The notes: generated by a model not told the origin, from the sequence alone. Shown: positions 36,001-45,601, counted from the first letter of the stretch. The stretch: DNA of 64,000 bases from Rosistilla oblonga (GCF_007751715.1 NZ_CP036292.1:930001-994000); one strand, 5' to 3'. Numbers and translations are program-made.

Positions 36001-37748
36001 AAGATCAGAACGGATCCAGCCAAACCGTGACGGTTTCGGTCGGCTTGCAACCTGTCAACGATCCGCCAAACGCTGTCGCCGATACTTTCAGCGACATCAA
36101 CCGGGGCAGTACCGGCAATGTGCTGGAAGTTTTGGACAACGATACGATCTCGCCCGACGAGAACGAAACGCTGCGAATCATTTCGGTTGGCACAACCAGC
36201 CACGGCGGAACGGTTACGATCGCCTCGGGCGGTAGCTACATTCAGTACACGCCCGCCGCTAATTTCTCTGGCACCGAAACCTTCAACTACACGATCAGCG
36301 ATCGGACGACCGGCGGGCTGACCAGCACCGCCACGGTGACTGTCAACGTCTCTGCATTGAGCACCGGGACGCATACCTTTACCGTCCTCGAAGATGCTGC
36401 TGCGACGTCGTTTGATGTTTTGACAGGCGATCGGGCAGCGAATCCCGATGAGGCGAGCATCTCGTTGCAATCGATCGTTTCGACTTCGCACGGCGGAACG
36501 GCGTTGATCACCAGCGATGGCCAGGTTCAGTACAAACCCGCCGCCAACTTCTTCGGCACCGAGACCGTCGTCTACACGATCCTCAGTGGCGATGGCGATA
36601 CGGGGACCGGAACGATCACCTTTAATGTCGATGGCGTCAACGATCCTCCCGTAGCGGTCGACGATTCGTTTAGCGTTGGGAAATCGGGTGGCGCTAAGAC
36701 GCTGTCGGTGCTCGACAACGATACGATCGGCGTCGATACCAACGAAACGCTGACCATCGAATCGATCAACACCGCGAATCTGACCGGCACGGTGACGATC
36801 AGCAGCGATAAGCTGTCGCTGGTCTACACACCCAACGGAACGTTCACTGGAAACGAGACGTTCACCTATCAGATCGCCGACGGCAATGGCGGCCAAGCGA
36901 CAGCGACAGTAACAGTGAACGTGCTCGATTACGTGCCACGCGACTTCAACTTTACGATCGATAGCACATTCTTGAACACGTTTGGGTTCGATGTGATCCT
37001 GAGCGGCACCGACGAATTCGGCAACGCTGTCAACGCAACCGTGACGGTCGATGCCGCCGGCACGTTCACCTTTGCCGATCAAGCACCGGGCAGCTACACG
37101 TTGACGGTTCCGGCGATTCCGTTCTTGATCGGTGCCGAACAAGACCAAGTCTTCGCGATCGAATCGGACATGGACGATGGCGATTACACCGCACCGGCGA
37201 TCGAGATCGGCGCGATGCATCCGTCTTATATCGCGCTCCGCGATTGGTTCGGCAGCACATCGCGGGAGAACGTCGTATTGGCGGTTGTCCAAGAGGGTGA
37301 TACTCCCGGCATTAACCTGCAGGTCTCCAACTTGGCTTCGGGCCTGACCGATCCGAAGGTTGTGTTGAGCGACGACGGGTCTCAGGTGATCGTCACGGCT
37401 ACCGTCTCCAACGGTCTGGCCTCCTCGGCGCTCGACGTCGATTCGGACGATGTCGATATGCGTGGCCAAGAGGGCGATTTCATGCTGCTTCGGATCAACG
37501 CGCCAGCGGCTACTGAATTCACGCCCGTTAGCAGTTCGTCGTCGGCTAGCGGAACCGCCGCGGCGGTCTTTGCCGAGGGAGAGGCGTCGAGTTCGGCGAT
37601 GGTCCTGCCGTTGGGTTCAGCCGATGTTTGGGGCGATCAGCAGGCCGATTCTCAGTTTGCCGGCGACGTGCCCGGAGAAGACGACGACGAGGATGACGAG
37701 ACCGTCGCCAGCGACATCGTGTTTGCCCAGTTGGGTGATTTGAGCTAG
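33051..37748 (+). CDS. giant surface protein: thioredoxin-like, cyclophilin, cohesin-like and cadherin-like domains
   Basis: This is a 1565-residue exported protein. The basic N-terminus and LRLEPLEHRQLLAGD form a LEPR-XLL-type motif seen at the start of planctomycete surface proteins. Domain order: thioredoxin-like (about 75-185) with active-site CPNC at 111-114 in FFGAAWCPNC; cyclophilin-type prolyl isomerase (about 240-375) with FHRILDDFVLQAGDP and NDSQFFITEGD; Ig/cadherin-like repeats; a putative-Ig segment (VSWTPTTAQVGDQSFTV); a cohesin-like segment (about 740-905); four ~95-residue cadherin-like repeats with VLDNDT and YTPAANFSGTETF motifs (about 910-1295); and an acidic tail (EDDDEDDETVASD). 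It may combine redox and proline-isomerase folding with adhesion at the cell surface. ATG 33051 is preferred over an upstream TTG at 33015. Confidence 0.88.
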   Translation: MTKRSSELRKPQNKSRLRRWIRTLIGQSDMRNNGSRFLRLEPLEHRQLLAGDVDLLPPIAPASDETVQYAMMSTTAAEGEVTPEGEAAPDLVAFAKALSDGGVVFFGAAWCPNCTEQKELFEDGQNYLPFVEVTNPDHSLNATGTAEGISSFPTWRFQDGTEVEGVLSLADISQRSGIAIPQGETPSFVPVGNQSVGIGSPLHVPIDAYDPDEQPLTVTVSSSDPNLLEASVVSGNRSWRLKIADYGEMVFELYEQRAERPTSRIIELTEDGFYDGITFHRILDDFVLQAGDPLGLGSGGSDLPDFDDQFHEDLQHNATGILSYAKTTDDTNDSQFFITEGDSRHLDFNHSIFGQLVEGEAVREAISEVPTDSSGRLTTAFANAFGQITIEEASIFTDNENSVVMLKPTGNGTGPVSVTITVTDSDGNQTSEVITVNVTADNQLNSNGKPFLGDLSDVATTAVQPATIQLSSSDVEGDAVTYAAFNVGTVGYTTSVNQSTGEVTVTPPAGFVGTFDVMVGVKAASSTVTTADSTSFDLQTLSVTVQASALQGVSLDAASDTGVSNSDGITSSTNPTFTITGTTAGSTVELLSGTTVIGSAVATGTTTQITTTELAANGNGTYSISARQTSGGTTSAATTPITVVYDSSAPAALSTQIASQAIAGSLYTLDLGHVEEGNGLVYSLANGPAGMTINAQTGVVSWTPTTAQVGDQSFTVTTSDRAGNSRDNQFNLNVGEEATVTLDMSFTDLDGNAITQLKPGDEFLLNITAIDERLFESLKGVATAYLDILYDQNLAEPVGNNLVIDVDDTDDEIADSPFTFTNSFRDSRRGSAATPGLIDELGAFSTSPPGLQAGLVSIHFRALSAGTLVFTGDPADGNGTEVLVHGSDDELDPSKVNFGNASINIVSTFSAADDIFNFDEDSSNNAMDVLSNDQLLVSGTTLTIVSTSTPVNGGTVSIVGNGQSLSYTPGANINGADEFTYTVEDQNGSSQTVTVSVGLQPVNDPPNAVADTFSDINRGSTGNVLEVLDNDTISPDENETLRIISVGTTSHGGTVTIASGGSYIQYTPAANFSGTETFNYTISDRTTGGLTSTATVTVNVSALSTGTHTFTVLEDAAATSFDVLTGDRAANPDEASISLQSIVSTSHGGTALITSDGQVQYKPAANFFGTETVVYTILSGDGDTGTGTITFNVDGVNDPPVAVDDSFSVGKSGGAKTLSVLDNDTIGVDTNETLTIESINTANLTGTVTISSDKLSLVYTPNGTFTGNETFTYQIADGNGGQATATVTVNVLDYVPRDFNFTIDSTFLNTFGFDVILSGTDEFGNAVNATVTVDAAGTFTFADQAPGSYTLTVPAIPFLIGAEQDQVFAIESDMDDGDYTAPAIEIGAMHPSYIALRDWFGSTSRENVVLAVVQEGDTPGINLQVSNLASGLTDPKVVLSDDGSQVIVTATVSNGLASSALDVDSDDVDMRGQEGDFMLLRINAPAATEFTPVSSSSSASGTAAAVFAEGEASSSAMVLPLGSADVWGDQQADSQFAGDVPGEDDDEDDETVASDIVFAQLGDLS

Positions 37749-38044
37749 TCGAGGGGCAATTGCTGCCTCGCGCCGACGGCGGGAGCAAAAATCCCGCAGA
37801 ATCCAAGCCCTGCGTCCGTTTACCGCAAACATCCCCTCTGTGGGGTGGGGCGAGGTTCGCAGTGGCGTCGATCTCCTCCTAATCGGCCGTCTCAATTGCT
37901 AAAAACCTGGAAAATGCAGGGTTTCCGTGACGCGGCGACTTGCGGAAACAGGACTTTCCGACGTAATCTTTGCCAATTCGCCGTAAAGGTAGCAAACACT
38001 ACGAAACGTACTTAAACACCTTCTACCGATAGAAAGGACCATTC

Positions 38045-38347
38045 ATGGTAGGAAAAGCTCCAACCAAGACAGAAATCTTCAATGCAATCGCCGAGTCGAC
38101 TCAGTTGACGAAGAAAGACATCGCTGCGGTTTTCGACGCTCTGAGCGCTGAAGTTGCCACCGCTGTCCAAGGCCCTGGTCAGTTCACCATCCCTGGTCTT
38201 TGCAAGGTCACGGTTCGTGAGACCCCAGCCAAGCCAAAGCGCAAAGGCCGCAACCCAGCGACCGGCGAAGAGATCTGGTTGCAACCAAAGCCAGCATCCA
38301 AGAAGGTCACCATTCGCCCGTTGAAGGCGTTGAAGGAAATGATCTAA
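38045..38347 (+). CDS. HU-family DNA-binding protein
   Basis: A 100-residue member of the HU/IHF family, which binds and bends DNA as a dimer to compact the nucleoid. It shows the helical N-terminus (TKTEIFNAIAESTQLTKKDI, then AAVFDALSAEV), the central GPGQFTIPGLCKVTVRETP and the DNA-binding arm with KRKGRNPATGEEI, followed by KPASKKVTIRPLKALKEMI. The variant GLCKV replaces the usual GFGTF, and the family's arm motif GRNPxTGE is retained. AAAGGA sits six bases before ATG 38045. The 296-bp upstream gap has no gene; this and a strong downstream terminator fit a highly expressed single-gene unit. Confidence 0.93.
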   Translation: MVGKAPTKTEIFNAIAESTQLTKKDIAAVFDALSAEVATAVQGPGQFTIPGLCKVTVRETPAKPKRKGRNPATGEEIWLQPKPASKKVTIRPLKALKEMI

Positions 38348-38372
38348 GTTTGATCGTTCCTTAGCTCGAAAT

Positions 38373-38408
38373 AAAAAGCCAACATCGTCCCGCGGTGTTG
38401 GCTTTTTT
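38373..38408 (+). terminator. rho-independent terminator of the HU gene
   Basis: aaaaagccaaca (38373-38384) pairs with tgttggcttttt (38396-38407) around a GC-rich loop, giving a 12-bp stem with flanking A and T tracts, 25 bp after the stop codon. Confidence 0.93.
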
Positions 38409-38504
38409 CGTACACAGTGGGCCCTGCCGACGGCGCCGTCGCGGAACACGCTCTCACGCCCGCCGGCGATTCCACCAGCTCACGGCACTTCCGCTGCGAG
38501 ATTG

Positions 38505-39581
38505 CTACGACTTCGCCGCTTCGGTCGCGGGCGGCTTGGGACGCATGTCGATGTGATCGCGGATCCGGACAGCTTTTTTGCCCTTCAACGCTCCGATCGT
38601 CGCTTTGAATTTAGGGACGCTCTGAATCGCAACTTCCAGCGGTTTGTCGATCAGGTGTTCGGTGGTGATCACGTCGCCGACGTCCATGTTCAACAGGTCG
38701 CCGGTTTTGATCTTCGATCGCGCGAGAGTTACCGTCAGTTCGACTAGGGCCGAATCGAGCTGCGTCTCGAGAGCCTGCTTCGACTCGGGCGTCGCTGGAT
38801 TGCTGGAGTAGCCGCCCCAGCCTTTGCTCGACAGTTGGCTGCTGAAGCGTTCGATCGTGTTGTAGGGGATGCATAGATTCATCATCCCGCGGTTCTTCCC
38901 CATCGTGACCTCGAAGCAGATCAAGACGATCACTTCGTTGGGAGGCACGATTTGAACCAGTTGCGGATTGCTTTCGATCGATCGCAGCGTCGGTTCCATT
39001 TCGACGACGTTTTGCCACGTCGATTGCATGCCGTCGAGAAACAGCTGGGTGACCCGAGCCATCAAGCGATGTTCGATCTCGGTCAGCGCCCGATTGGGCA
39101 TCTCGTTCGGCTGAGGATCGCCGCCGAGCATCCGGTCGACGACGGCAAAGGAGAGCGCCGGCGCGATGTCGAGGATCCAATTGCCCTCCAGCGGTTTAAC
39201 GTCGAGCACGCAGAAGCAGGTCGGGGTATCGAGGCTGTAGACGAATTCGCTGTACGTCAGTTGGTCGGCGCTGACCAGCTTGACTTCGGTGATGCTACGC
39301 AACAGCCCTGAGAGCTTCGCGTTGAAGGCTCGCCCGAGTCCTTCGTGCAACGACCGCATCGCCCCCATCAGCTCCTTACCGACGCGTTCGGGGCGTTTGA
39401 AGTCGTAGTTCATCGGTCGCAAGCGCGGATCGTTGACCCGCGATGCCGACGCCGCCGAACGCGGGATCGCGTTGGCTGTGGAACTTGCCGCCGGCTTCGG
39501 AGCGGGCTGGCTGGCCCCTTCGGATTCCATCGCGCGGATCAGGTCTTCGACTTGATTCTGGCTGAGTATTTCGTCGGACAT
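38505..39581 (-). CDS. fliM: flagellar motor switch protein FliM
   Basis: FliM forms the cytoplasmic C-ring and binds CheY-P to switch flagellar rotation. The 358-residue protein has an N-terminal CheY-binding-like stretch (EILSQNQVEDLIRAM), a Pro/Ala linker, the middle domain from PMNYDFKRPERV through LDIAPALSFAVVDRMLGG, and a SpoA/FliN-like C-terminus (VELTVTLARSKIKTGDLLNM). The start has a strong AGGAAGG just upstream. It lies 86 bp downstream of proA on the same strand. No other flagellar gene is in the window, so the flagellar genes are dispersed in this genome. Confidence 0.95.
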   Translation of the reverse strand: MSDEILSQNQVEDLIRAMESEGASQPAPKPAASSTANAIPRSAASASRVNDPRLRPMNYDFKRPERVGKELMGAMRSLHEGLGRAFNAKLSGLLRSITEVKLVSADQLTYSEFVYSLDTPTCFCVLDVKPLEGNWILDIAPALSFAVVDRMLGGDPQPNEMPNRALTEIEHRLMARVTQLFLDGMQSTWQNVVEMEPTLRSIESNPQLVQIVPPNEVIVLICFEVTMGKNRGMMNLCIPYNTIERFSSQLSSKGWGGYSSNPATPESKQALETQLDSALVELTVTLARSKIKTGDLLNMDVGDVITTEHLIDKPLEVAIQSVPKFKATIGALKGKKAVRIRDHIDMRPKPPATEAAKS

Positions 39582-39667
39582 AGTCGCCTTCCTTGGCTGA
39601 TAAAGTCTTCCGCTGGTGCTCCGGTTGGTTCACGCTGCTGCCGCTCGCTTCCCTCGCGAGCGATGGC

Positions 39668-40942
39668 TCAGCTGCGGACCTGTCCCTGGCCGTTGACCAC
39701 ATATTTGTAGCTGGTCAACTCGGTCAACCCGCACGGCCCACGGGCATGAAATTTATCGGTCGAGATGCCGATCTCGGCGCCGAGTCCAAATTCGCCGCCA
39801 TCGTTGAATCGAGTGCTCGCGTTGACCATTACCGCGGCGCTGTCGATCGCATCGGTAAACCGCTCCGACGCGGCGAGGTCCTTCGTTACGATCGCGTCGG
39901 TGTGATGCGAACCGTAGCGGTTGATGTGTTCGATCGCCGATTCCAGGTCGTCGACTACGCGGACGCTGATCTTGGGGCCCAGGTATTCGGTGCTCCAGTC
40001 GGCTTCGGTCGCTGCCGACGCTGCGGGGACTCGCTGGCAGGTCTGCGGGTCGCCAACGATCTCCACGTCGTGCTGAGCCAACGCTGCAGCGATCTGCGGC
40101 AGGAAGGCATCTGCGACGTCGCGGTGGACCAGCAGCGATTCACAGGCGTTACAGACGCCCATGCGGTGGCATTTCGAATTGACAGCGATCTCGACCGCCT
40201 GATCGAGGTTCGCATCGCGGTCGACGTAAACGTGACAGTTGCCGTCGTAGTGTTTGATCACGGGCATCGTCGCTTCGCTAGCAACGCGGCGAATCAAGCT
40301 CTCGCCGCCGCGCGGGATCGTGACGTCGATCAGTTCGTGCATCCCGAGGAAGTGGCCGACCGCGTCGCGATCGGCGGTGCTGACCAACTGCACCGCGTCG
40401 GCTGGCAGACCGACTTCGGCCGCGGTTTTGTTGAGGATCTCCACGATCGCCGCGCTCGAATGCGCCGCCTCTTTGCCGCCTCGCAAGATCACCGCATTGC
40501 CGCTTTTGACGCAGATCGCAGCCGCGTCGGCGGTCACGTTGGGACGACTTTCGTAGATGAAAAAGACGACGCCCAGCGGTACCCGGCGCTTGATAATTTG
40601 AAGGCCATTGGGACGGCGAAAGCCTTCGATCACCTGGCCGATCGGATCGGGCAAGGCAGCGATTTCGCGGAGCCCCTTGGCGATCGCCGCGATCCGGTCG
40701 CTGGTCAGCCGCAGCCGATCGACTTCCGCGTCGGTCAAGCCAAACCCCGCTGCAGCTTGCAAATCGAGAGTGTTTGTTTTTTGGATCTCCGCTTCGTGTT
40801 GAAGCAGCGCGTCGGCAGATTGCAGCAACCAGCGGTTTTTAACTTCGGTGCTCAACGTCGACAGCTGGCGCGACGCACGATGGGCGCGCTCGGCAACATC
40901 CAGGCAATAAGATTTCAGGGAAGGTGTTTCGGCAGTGGTCAT
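39668..40942 (-). CDS. proA: gamma-glutamyl phosphate reductase ProA
   Basis: ProA reduces gamma-glutamyl phosphate to glutamate semialdehyde with NADPH, the second step of proline synthesis. The 424-residue protein shows the aldehyde-dehydrogenase-like order: [30 protein letters not shown], the [14 protein letters not shown] block, the catalytic Cys in [11 protein letters not shown], and the C-terminal [23 protein letters not shown] 40942 fits the family start (a longer frame from 41035 adds a non-homologous leader). proB is not adjacent. It lies upstream of fliM with a short gap, though a functional link is unlikely. Confidence 0.95.
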   Translation of the reverse strand: MTTAETPSLKSYCLDVAERAHRASRQLSTLSTEVKNRWLLQSADALLQHEAEIQKTNTLDLQAAAGFGLTDAEVDRLRLTSDRIAAIAKGLREIAALPDPIGQVIEGFRRPNGLQIIKRRVPLGVVFFIYESRPNVTADAAAICVKSGNAVILRGGKEAAHSSAAIVEILNKTAAEVGLPADAVQLVSTADRDAVGHFLGMHELIDVTIPRGGESLIRRVASEATMPVIKHYDGNCHVYVDRDANLDQAVEIAVNSKCHRMGVCNACESLLVHRDVADAFLPQIAAALAQHDVEIVGDPQTCQRVPAASAATEADWSTEYLGPKISVRVVDDLESAIEHINRYGSHHTDAIVTKDLAASERFTDAIDSAAVMVNASTRFNDGGEFGLGAEIGISTDKFHARGPCGLTELTSYKYVVNGQGQVRS

Positions 40943-41090
40943 CAGACGCGGGATGCTCCAGCAATCAAAGGCGGTTCGAAGTGTTCGTGTCGGGATCGGA
41001 TCAGGTCCGCGGCAGGCGGTGCCGCATCGAATCACCTGACGTCAGTATCTGTCAGTCCTTGGGATTGGTCAACGCGATCGGAACGTGGGA

Positions 41091-42137
41091 TCAATAGTCG
41101 TACCACAATCCAAATCCGATCAGGGGTTCGTAGCTATCGTAGAATGACCATTGCTGGCTCTTGCCTTCGTAAAAATCGACGCCCAGCCGCAGCAACGCCC
41201 CGTCGCGGCCTCGCCACGCCCAACCCGCCTGTAGCGTCAGGCTGCCGCCGTAGTCGAGTTCTTCTCGGAGATGGGCGTGAGCGGCGGCGAACGGAGCTCC
41301 TCGCCAACCGGTGGGGGCTGTTGGCATGAATTCGATGCCAAACATGAACTCCCACTGCTCGCTGACGTCCGAATAAAACGCCCAGCCGACTTCGCCATAG
41401 GTCCGCAGCCGCTCGGTGATCCAAAAAGCAGCTCCGGCGAACAGCACGTCGCGGGAAAAGTTCAAACGATCGTGGTCGGGGTTTTTCAGTAGGAACTCAT
41501 CGCCTGTGTGCGAGCTCAAGTGGTAATATCCAACGCGAGTTTGCCAGCGTCCAAATCCAAAGGACAGCGGCACGCCGGCGCGGAAGTCGACCGAACGGAC
41601 GTCAGCCTCCTCCTCCATGTCCAACCGCACCTGCGCCGAACCTTCGATATCCAATTGCATCCCGTGACGAAACGGACCGTTGGAACGATCGCCAAATCGA
41701 AACAGGCCAAACCGGCCGCCCAACGTTCCATCGAGCAGCAGGTTGTCACCCTCGGGACGCGTGAACCGGCCTGCCAGACGCGACGCCTTTTCGTCGGCCA
41801 AATAGACGGGATAGATCGAATCCTTCGGCAACAGTTGCCACTGCCAGACTGTGGATTGGGGCGACATTCCCAGCGGTTGCAGCGTCTGGGGAGCAAACGG
41901 CAGCGGGGCCAATGGCAGCGGCGGGAGTCCCGCGACCTGCGTCTGGGGCGGAGAGGTTTGGTAGGGATCGAACGACAGCGTTGGCGAGTCGTTTAGCGCC
42001 GCGGTGATCGCACCGGGCGTGGGGAGCGACTGGCTTGTCGTGGGCGTTAGCGAAGCGACTCGCTGAGCGATCGCCGCGTCGCAGCAGAGCACGGCCATCC
42101 ACAACGCAATCGCGCAACGATGTCGATCTACGTTCAT
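41091..42137 (-). CDS. exported DUF1207 protein
   Basis: This 348-residue protein begins with a signal peptide (CAIALWMAVLCCDAAIAQ), a Pro-rich spacer, then a beta-rich C-terminal domain typical of DUF1207: WQLLPKDSIYPVYLADEKAS, GGRFGLFRFGD, GYYHLSSHTGDEFLLKN, WAFYSDVSEQWEFMFGIE and a terminal aromatic residue (GLWYDY). The alternating pattern and C-terminal Tyr suggest an outer-membrane beta-barrel, by inference. Function unknown. It is transcribed away from the Wzz-like gene, separated by a roughly 500-bp gap. Confidence 0.82.
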   Translation of the reverse strand: MNVDRHRCAIALWMAVLCCDAAIAQRVASLTPTTSQSLPTPGAITAALNDSPTLSFDPYQTSPPQTQVAGLPPLPLAPLPFAPQTLQPLGMSPQSTVWQWQLLPKDSIYPVYLADEKASRLAGRFTRPEGDNLLLDGTLGGRFGLFRFGDRSNGPFRHGMQLDIEGSAQVRLDMEEEADVRSVDFRAGVPLSFGFGRWQTRVGYYHLSSHTGDEFLLKNPDHDRLNFSRDVLFAGAAFWITERLRTYGEVGWAFYSDVSEQWEFMFGIEFMPTAPTGWRGAPFAAAHAHLREELDYGGSLTLQAGWAWRGRDGALLRLGVDFYEGKSQQWSFYDSYEPLIGFGLWYDY

Positions 42138-42641
42138 GCTGCCGGTGCTTCCATAAATCGATGATTTTCCGAACTGCCAGTCACTGAAAGAGAACCCTCT
42201 TCAGGATCGGTGCCCGCCTAGGATCTCGAGCCGCCGTCGGCACAGATCGGGCGTTTCTCCACTCAAAATTCCATATTTAGAGATTTTGACGTTTCGGGGC
42301 CAGATGAGTCGCACGCTAGCGACAGCTTCGGAAATCGTCTCTCAACTTGCTTGCTGAACGCCGTTGCGCCACCACGCTGGGGGTGGTTGAAATTGGCATC
42401 GATTCGCCGCCACAGCAGAAATGCCCAACGTTTTAGGGGGGCAAGCAAAATTCAACCGTTGAATTAATCGGATTGATCTATCAAACTGGAACCCACCATT
42501 AGGAAGTTGGGTCGATCTTTGGCGGTTAGCGAAGCACGAAGCATTCGCGTGTTTATTGTGAACAATCGATCAAATTGCTTTTGATTCTCCGAGTCAACTC
42601 TTTGCAACCTACCCATCCGGGTGGGGCTAGGACGCTTTCCG
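42138..42641. other. divergent non-coding gap before the polysaccharide genes
   Basis: About 500 bp between divergent genes, with no credible coding frame. It must hold the promoters of the DUF1207 and Wzz-like genes. An ACCC-ATCC-GGGT hairpin (42611-42622) flanked by CCT/AGG lies about 20 bases before the preferred Wzz start. I recognise no known riboswitch. Confidence 0.4.
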
Positions 42642-44312
42642 ATGGCACGAAGACGCCGAAATACGGCTGCTGATAGTCCACTAACACTATTTGATATCTT
42701 TGCCGCGGTCCTCGAATATCGCTGGCGCGCTGCGTTCACCTTTCTGTTGGTGCTAGCTCTGTCGTTAGTGGCCATTGTGCTGTTTCCCAAAAAGTATGAA
42801 TCCGAAGCGAAGATGTTCGTTCGGTTGGGGCGCGGTAGCGTGACGATGGACACGACCGCCACCACCGGTCAAACGATCTCAATTCAAGAGTCGCGAGAAT
42901 CGGAGATCAATTCGATCACCGATATGTTGCAGAGTCGCCAGTTGGCGGAGGATGTGGTCAACGCGGTCGGAGCCGATCGGATCCTGGAAAAGCACTCCTG
43001 GATCGAACAGATGGTCGATCGGGTCTCCGCGATGATGCCCGAAATGCCCGTTGCAGTCGCCGAGACGGGCGAGATGGGAGAGATGACGCCGGAACAAATC
43101 GAGCAGCAGGAGCGATTTGAATCGGCTGTTCGCTACGTGATCAAAAACACAAAGATCAACTCTCCGAAGAAGTCGACGACGATCACCGTCGTGTGTCGCG
43201 CTCGCACGCCCCAGTTGGCGCAAGACCTAACGACTAAGTTCCTGGAAAGTCATAACCGGATGCATCTGGATGCCTACAAGTCTCCCGGTTCGTACAAGTT
43301 CTTCGAGGAGAATTTTGCCGAGCACGAGCGGATGGTTAGCGATTACGAAGACGCCATGCGCGAGGCCAAAAACGATATGGTCGTGATCACGATCGAAGGC
43401 AAGCAGCAATCGTTGCAGGAGCAGGTGACGAGCGTTCAAAAAGAGATTATCAACGCCAGCGCCGAACTGTTTTCAGCAAGGGCGAGTCTGTTGGATTTGA
43501 TGGCCGACATGGAACGCTTGCCCGAGGAGATGGCAACCGAGACGACTCGCGGGATCGCGAACGAAGCGAACGATAAGATGCGCGATCGGTTGTACGAATT
43601 GGAGATCCGCGAAAAGGATCTTGCCTCGAAATATAAATCGGTCCATCCGAAACTTGTCACCCTGCGGCAACAGCTAAACGATTCCAAGACGATTCTCGCC
43701 TCGCAGGAGAAGGAGCGGGAGCACAATGTGATGTCGGTCAATCCCGTTCGTCAGGACGTCCATAAATCGCTGCTGACCGAAAAGTCGCGGATCGCTGGGC
43801 TCGAAGCCAAAGTCGATGCGTTGCGAATGGTCGAGCAGGAGTTGAACGAAGAACTACAGAAGGTGAACTCGTTTGAACTCACCTCGTCGGAACTCCGCCG
43901 CAGGATCCGTATCGCCGATAACAATCACCGCATCTACGCTCAGAAGTTAGAGGAATCGCGAATCAACAACGCGTTGGATCAAGAGGCGATCTCGAATGTT
44001 TCGATCGTTCAAAAACCATCGTTTGTGATGAAACATGTGAGTCCCAAACGAAGTCTGTTGGGCGCGTTGGGGTTCTTGATGTCGATGTTGTGTGGCGTCT
44101 TTGTGGCTGTCGCCAGCGATCGCTTTCGCGGCGTCGATGATGACTATGCCAAGCTCGATCAACGGTTGGCTCAAATCGAATCCCGAGCTACCGATCGCGT
44201 GGCATCGGAGCCGGGCGAGAATCGCGTTATCGAGGCGGCCGAGTCGGAAGTTGGTGACAATCACCATTCCGACGGTGAGCAGAATCACGACGACCATCCT
44301 CACAACGATTGA
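42642..44312 (+). CDS. Wzz/GumC-type polysaccharide chain-length determinant
   Basis: A 556-residue inner-membrane protein of the polysaccharide co-polymerase family, which sets the length of exported polysaccharide chains. A first membrane helix (AAFTFLLVLALSLVAIVLF, about 30-48) precedes the Wzz motif KKYESEAKMFVRLGRGSV. A long periplasmic coiled-coil region follows (about 200-430), then FELTSSELRRRIRIADNNHR and a second helix (LLGALGFLMSMLCGVFVAVA, about 465-485). There is no C-terminal tyrosine kinase domain; the tail is His/Asp-rich. ATG 42642 (AGGA upstream) is preferred to GTG 42621. It is followed 11 bp later by the Wzy-like gene, clearly one transcript. Confidence 0.88.
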   Translation: MARRRRNTAADSPLTLFDIFAAVLEYRWRAAFTFLLVLALSLVAIVLFPKKYESEAKMFVRLGRGSVTMDTTATTGQTISIQESRESEINSITDMLQSRQLAEDVVNAVGADRILEKHSWIEQMVDRVSAMMPEMPVAVAETGEMGEMTPEQIEQQERFESAVRYVIKNTKINSPKKSTTITVVCRARTPQLAQDLTTKFLESHNRMHLDAYKSPGSYKFFEENFAEHERMVSDYEDAMREAKNDMVVITIEGKQQSLQEQVTSVQKEIINASAELFSARASLLDLMADMERLPEEMATETTRGIANEANDKMRDRLYELEIREKDLASKYKSVHPKLVTLRQQLNDSKTILASQEKEREHNVMSVNPVRQDVHKSLLTEKSRIAGLEAKVDALRMVEQELNEELQKVNSFELTSSELRRRIRIADNNHRIYAQKLEESRINNALDQEAISNVSIVQKPSFVMKHVSPKRSLLGALGFLMSMLCGVFVAVASDRFRGVDDDYAKLDQRLAQIESRATDRVASEPGENRVIEAAESEVGDNHHSDGEQNHDDHPHND

Positions 44313-44323
44313 TAAACCGCTCG

Positions 44324-45595
44324 ATGGCAACTGTTGCATACTCTCGGGTTGATGAACGCCCTGTCGCGACGAGCGGTTCCAGCCGGCTGGTCACATCGTT
44401 TGTGGCGTCGCTGGTCTTTGCTGTTGTGTTCCTCAACGCCGCCGATTTTCGCGGCGATACCGGGGAGGAGTTCAGTGTTCACTGGCAGATCTATCTCCGC
44501 TTGCTGATCTGTGCAGTTTGTGGCGGTACGGGGATCTTGCTGGTCTCCAAATCCTACCGAGCCTTTTTGACCTTCCCCGGTTTTCTGATCACGCTGTTGA
44601 TCGCTTGGATCGGTGTGACGCTGCCGTTTTCGGTCGACCGTACCTATTCGCTGGCGGCCTACGTTTCGCTCGGGGCGGTCGCGATGTTGATTCCTGCCGC
44701 GATGCAGATCCTGGGTGGCTATCGCTATTTGATGATCGTCGCCGCCGGTTTGATGACCTTCATTGTCGGTTCGTGGATCGCGTATCTTGTCTTTCCCGAA
44801 ATCGGAATCTTCAAAGAGCAGATCACACAAACCGAAGTCCTCGAGCGGATGGGCGGGCTCGGTCACCCCAACGAACTGGGACTGTACAGTGCGTTTACAA
44901 CGGTTCTGTTTGCAGTGCTCGGGTATGGTCGACGGCTGAGCTACCTCATCGTGGTTCCTGCGATGCTGTTGAGCTTGGTGACGCTAGTTGTCTGTTTCAG
45001 CCGCACATCGATGGGGATCACGCTTGTCGGGCTGCTGGTTGTCTATCGCAAGGAACTGTTCACGCAGCAGACGGTGATTGCAACGCTGCTGTTGGCGATC
45101 CTCGCGATCCCGCCGATCTTTGTCGTTGCAGGAACCGGCGGATTTGATTGGCTGGTCGGCGACGCTTTAGAGAAGTTGTCCAAATCGGGGACCGCCGATG
45201 AACTGACAACCGCAACCGGGCGAACCGATATTTGGGCGTATGCAATTCAGCGGATCGGCGAACAGCCGCTGCACGGTTACGGCTATATGACCGCCCGGTT
45301 CGTGATGGAAAAGTACAGCTACCATTGTCACAACATCGTGCTCAACATGTGCTTGAACACGGGAGTGATCGGAGGCATGACGCTGTTGTCGATGGTCCTC
45401 TACTTCGTCTATGCGATCTATCACGATCCGCGTTACGAAGTCGACGGCTTGGTGGCTGTTATCTTGGCGGGCGGCTTGATCGACGGATTGTTGTTCGCCG
45501 CAGTTCCGTCGGCTGCGGTCTTGATCTGGTTTTCGGCACTGCTGTGGCGGCAACTCGATATGAAGTTTGATCCGCCACAGCCCGAGACCTTGTGA
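44324..45595 (+). CDS. O-antigen ligase/polymerase-like (Wzy_C) membrane protein
   Basis: The 423-residue protein has about ten to twelve hydrophobic segments and the Wzy_C/O-antigen-ligase pattern: GGLGHPNELGLYSAF in a central loop, then VCFSRTSMGITLVGLLVVY and a long outer loop with TGRTDIWAYAIQRIGEQPLH and CHNIVLNMCLNTGVIGG. The family polymerises or ligates lipid-linked polysaccharide units at the outer face of the inner membrane. ATG 44324 is used instead of TTG 44309, which would overlap the upstream stop. It ends 6 bp from the stop of the convergent peroxiredoxin gene. Confidence 0.85.
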   Translation: MATVAYSRVDERPVATSGSSRLVTSFVASLVFAVVFLNAADFRGDTGEEFSVHWQIYLRLLICAVCGGTGILLVSKSYRAFLTFPGFLITLLIAWIGVTLPFSVDRTYSLAAYVSLGAVAMLIPAAMQILGGYRYLMIVAAGLMTFIVGSWIAYLVFPEIGIFKEQITQTEVLERMGGLGHPNELGLYSAFTTVLFAVLGYGRRLSYLIVVPAMLLSLVTLVVCFSRTSMGITLVGLLVVYRKELFTQQTVIATLLLAILAIPPIFVVAGTGGFDWLVGDALEKLSKSGTADELTTATGRTDIWAYAIQRIGEQPLHGYGYMTARFVMEKYSYHCHNIVLNMCLNTGVIGGMTLLSMVLYFVYAIYHDPRYEVDGLVAVILAGGLIDGLLFAAVPSAAVLIWFSALLWRQLDMKFDPPQPETL

Positions 45596-45601
45596 TTGCG
45601 A

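Noticed and set aside
35454-37469. Long minus-strand frame opposite the giant surface protein
   Set aside because: The plus-strand frame has clear repeated cadherin-like motifs, while the antisense product is low-complexity Arg-rich and matches nothing.
42605-42640. c-di-GMP (GEMM) riboswitch before the Wzz-like gene
   Set aside because: The short ggtgggg segment and hairpin lack the conserved GEMM core and its second stem.
42464-42865. Minus-strand frame of 133 codons overlapping the Wzz-like start
   Set aside because: It overlaps the conserved membrane-helix region of the Wzz-like gene and has no known motif.
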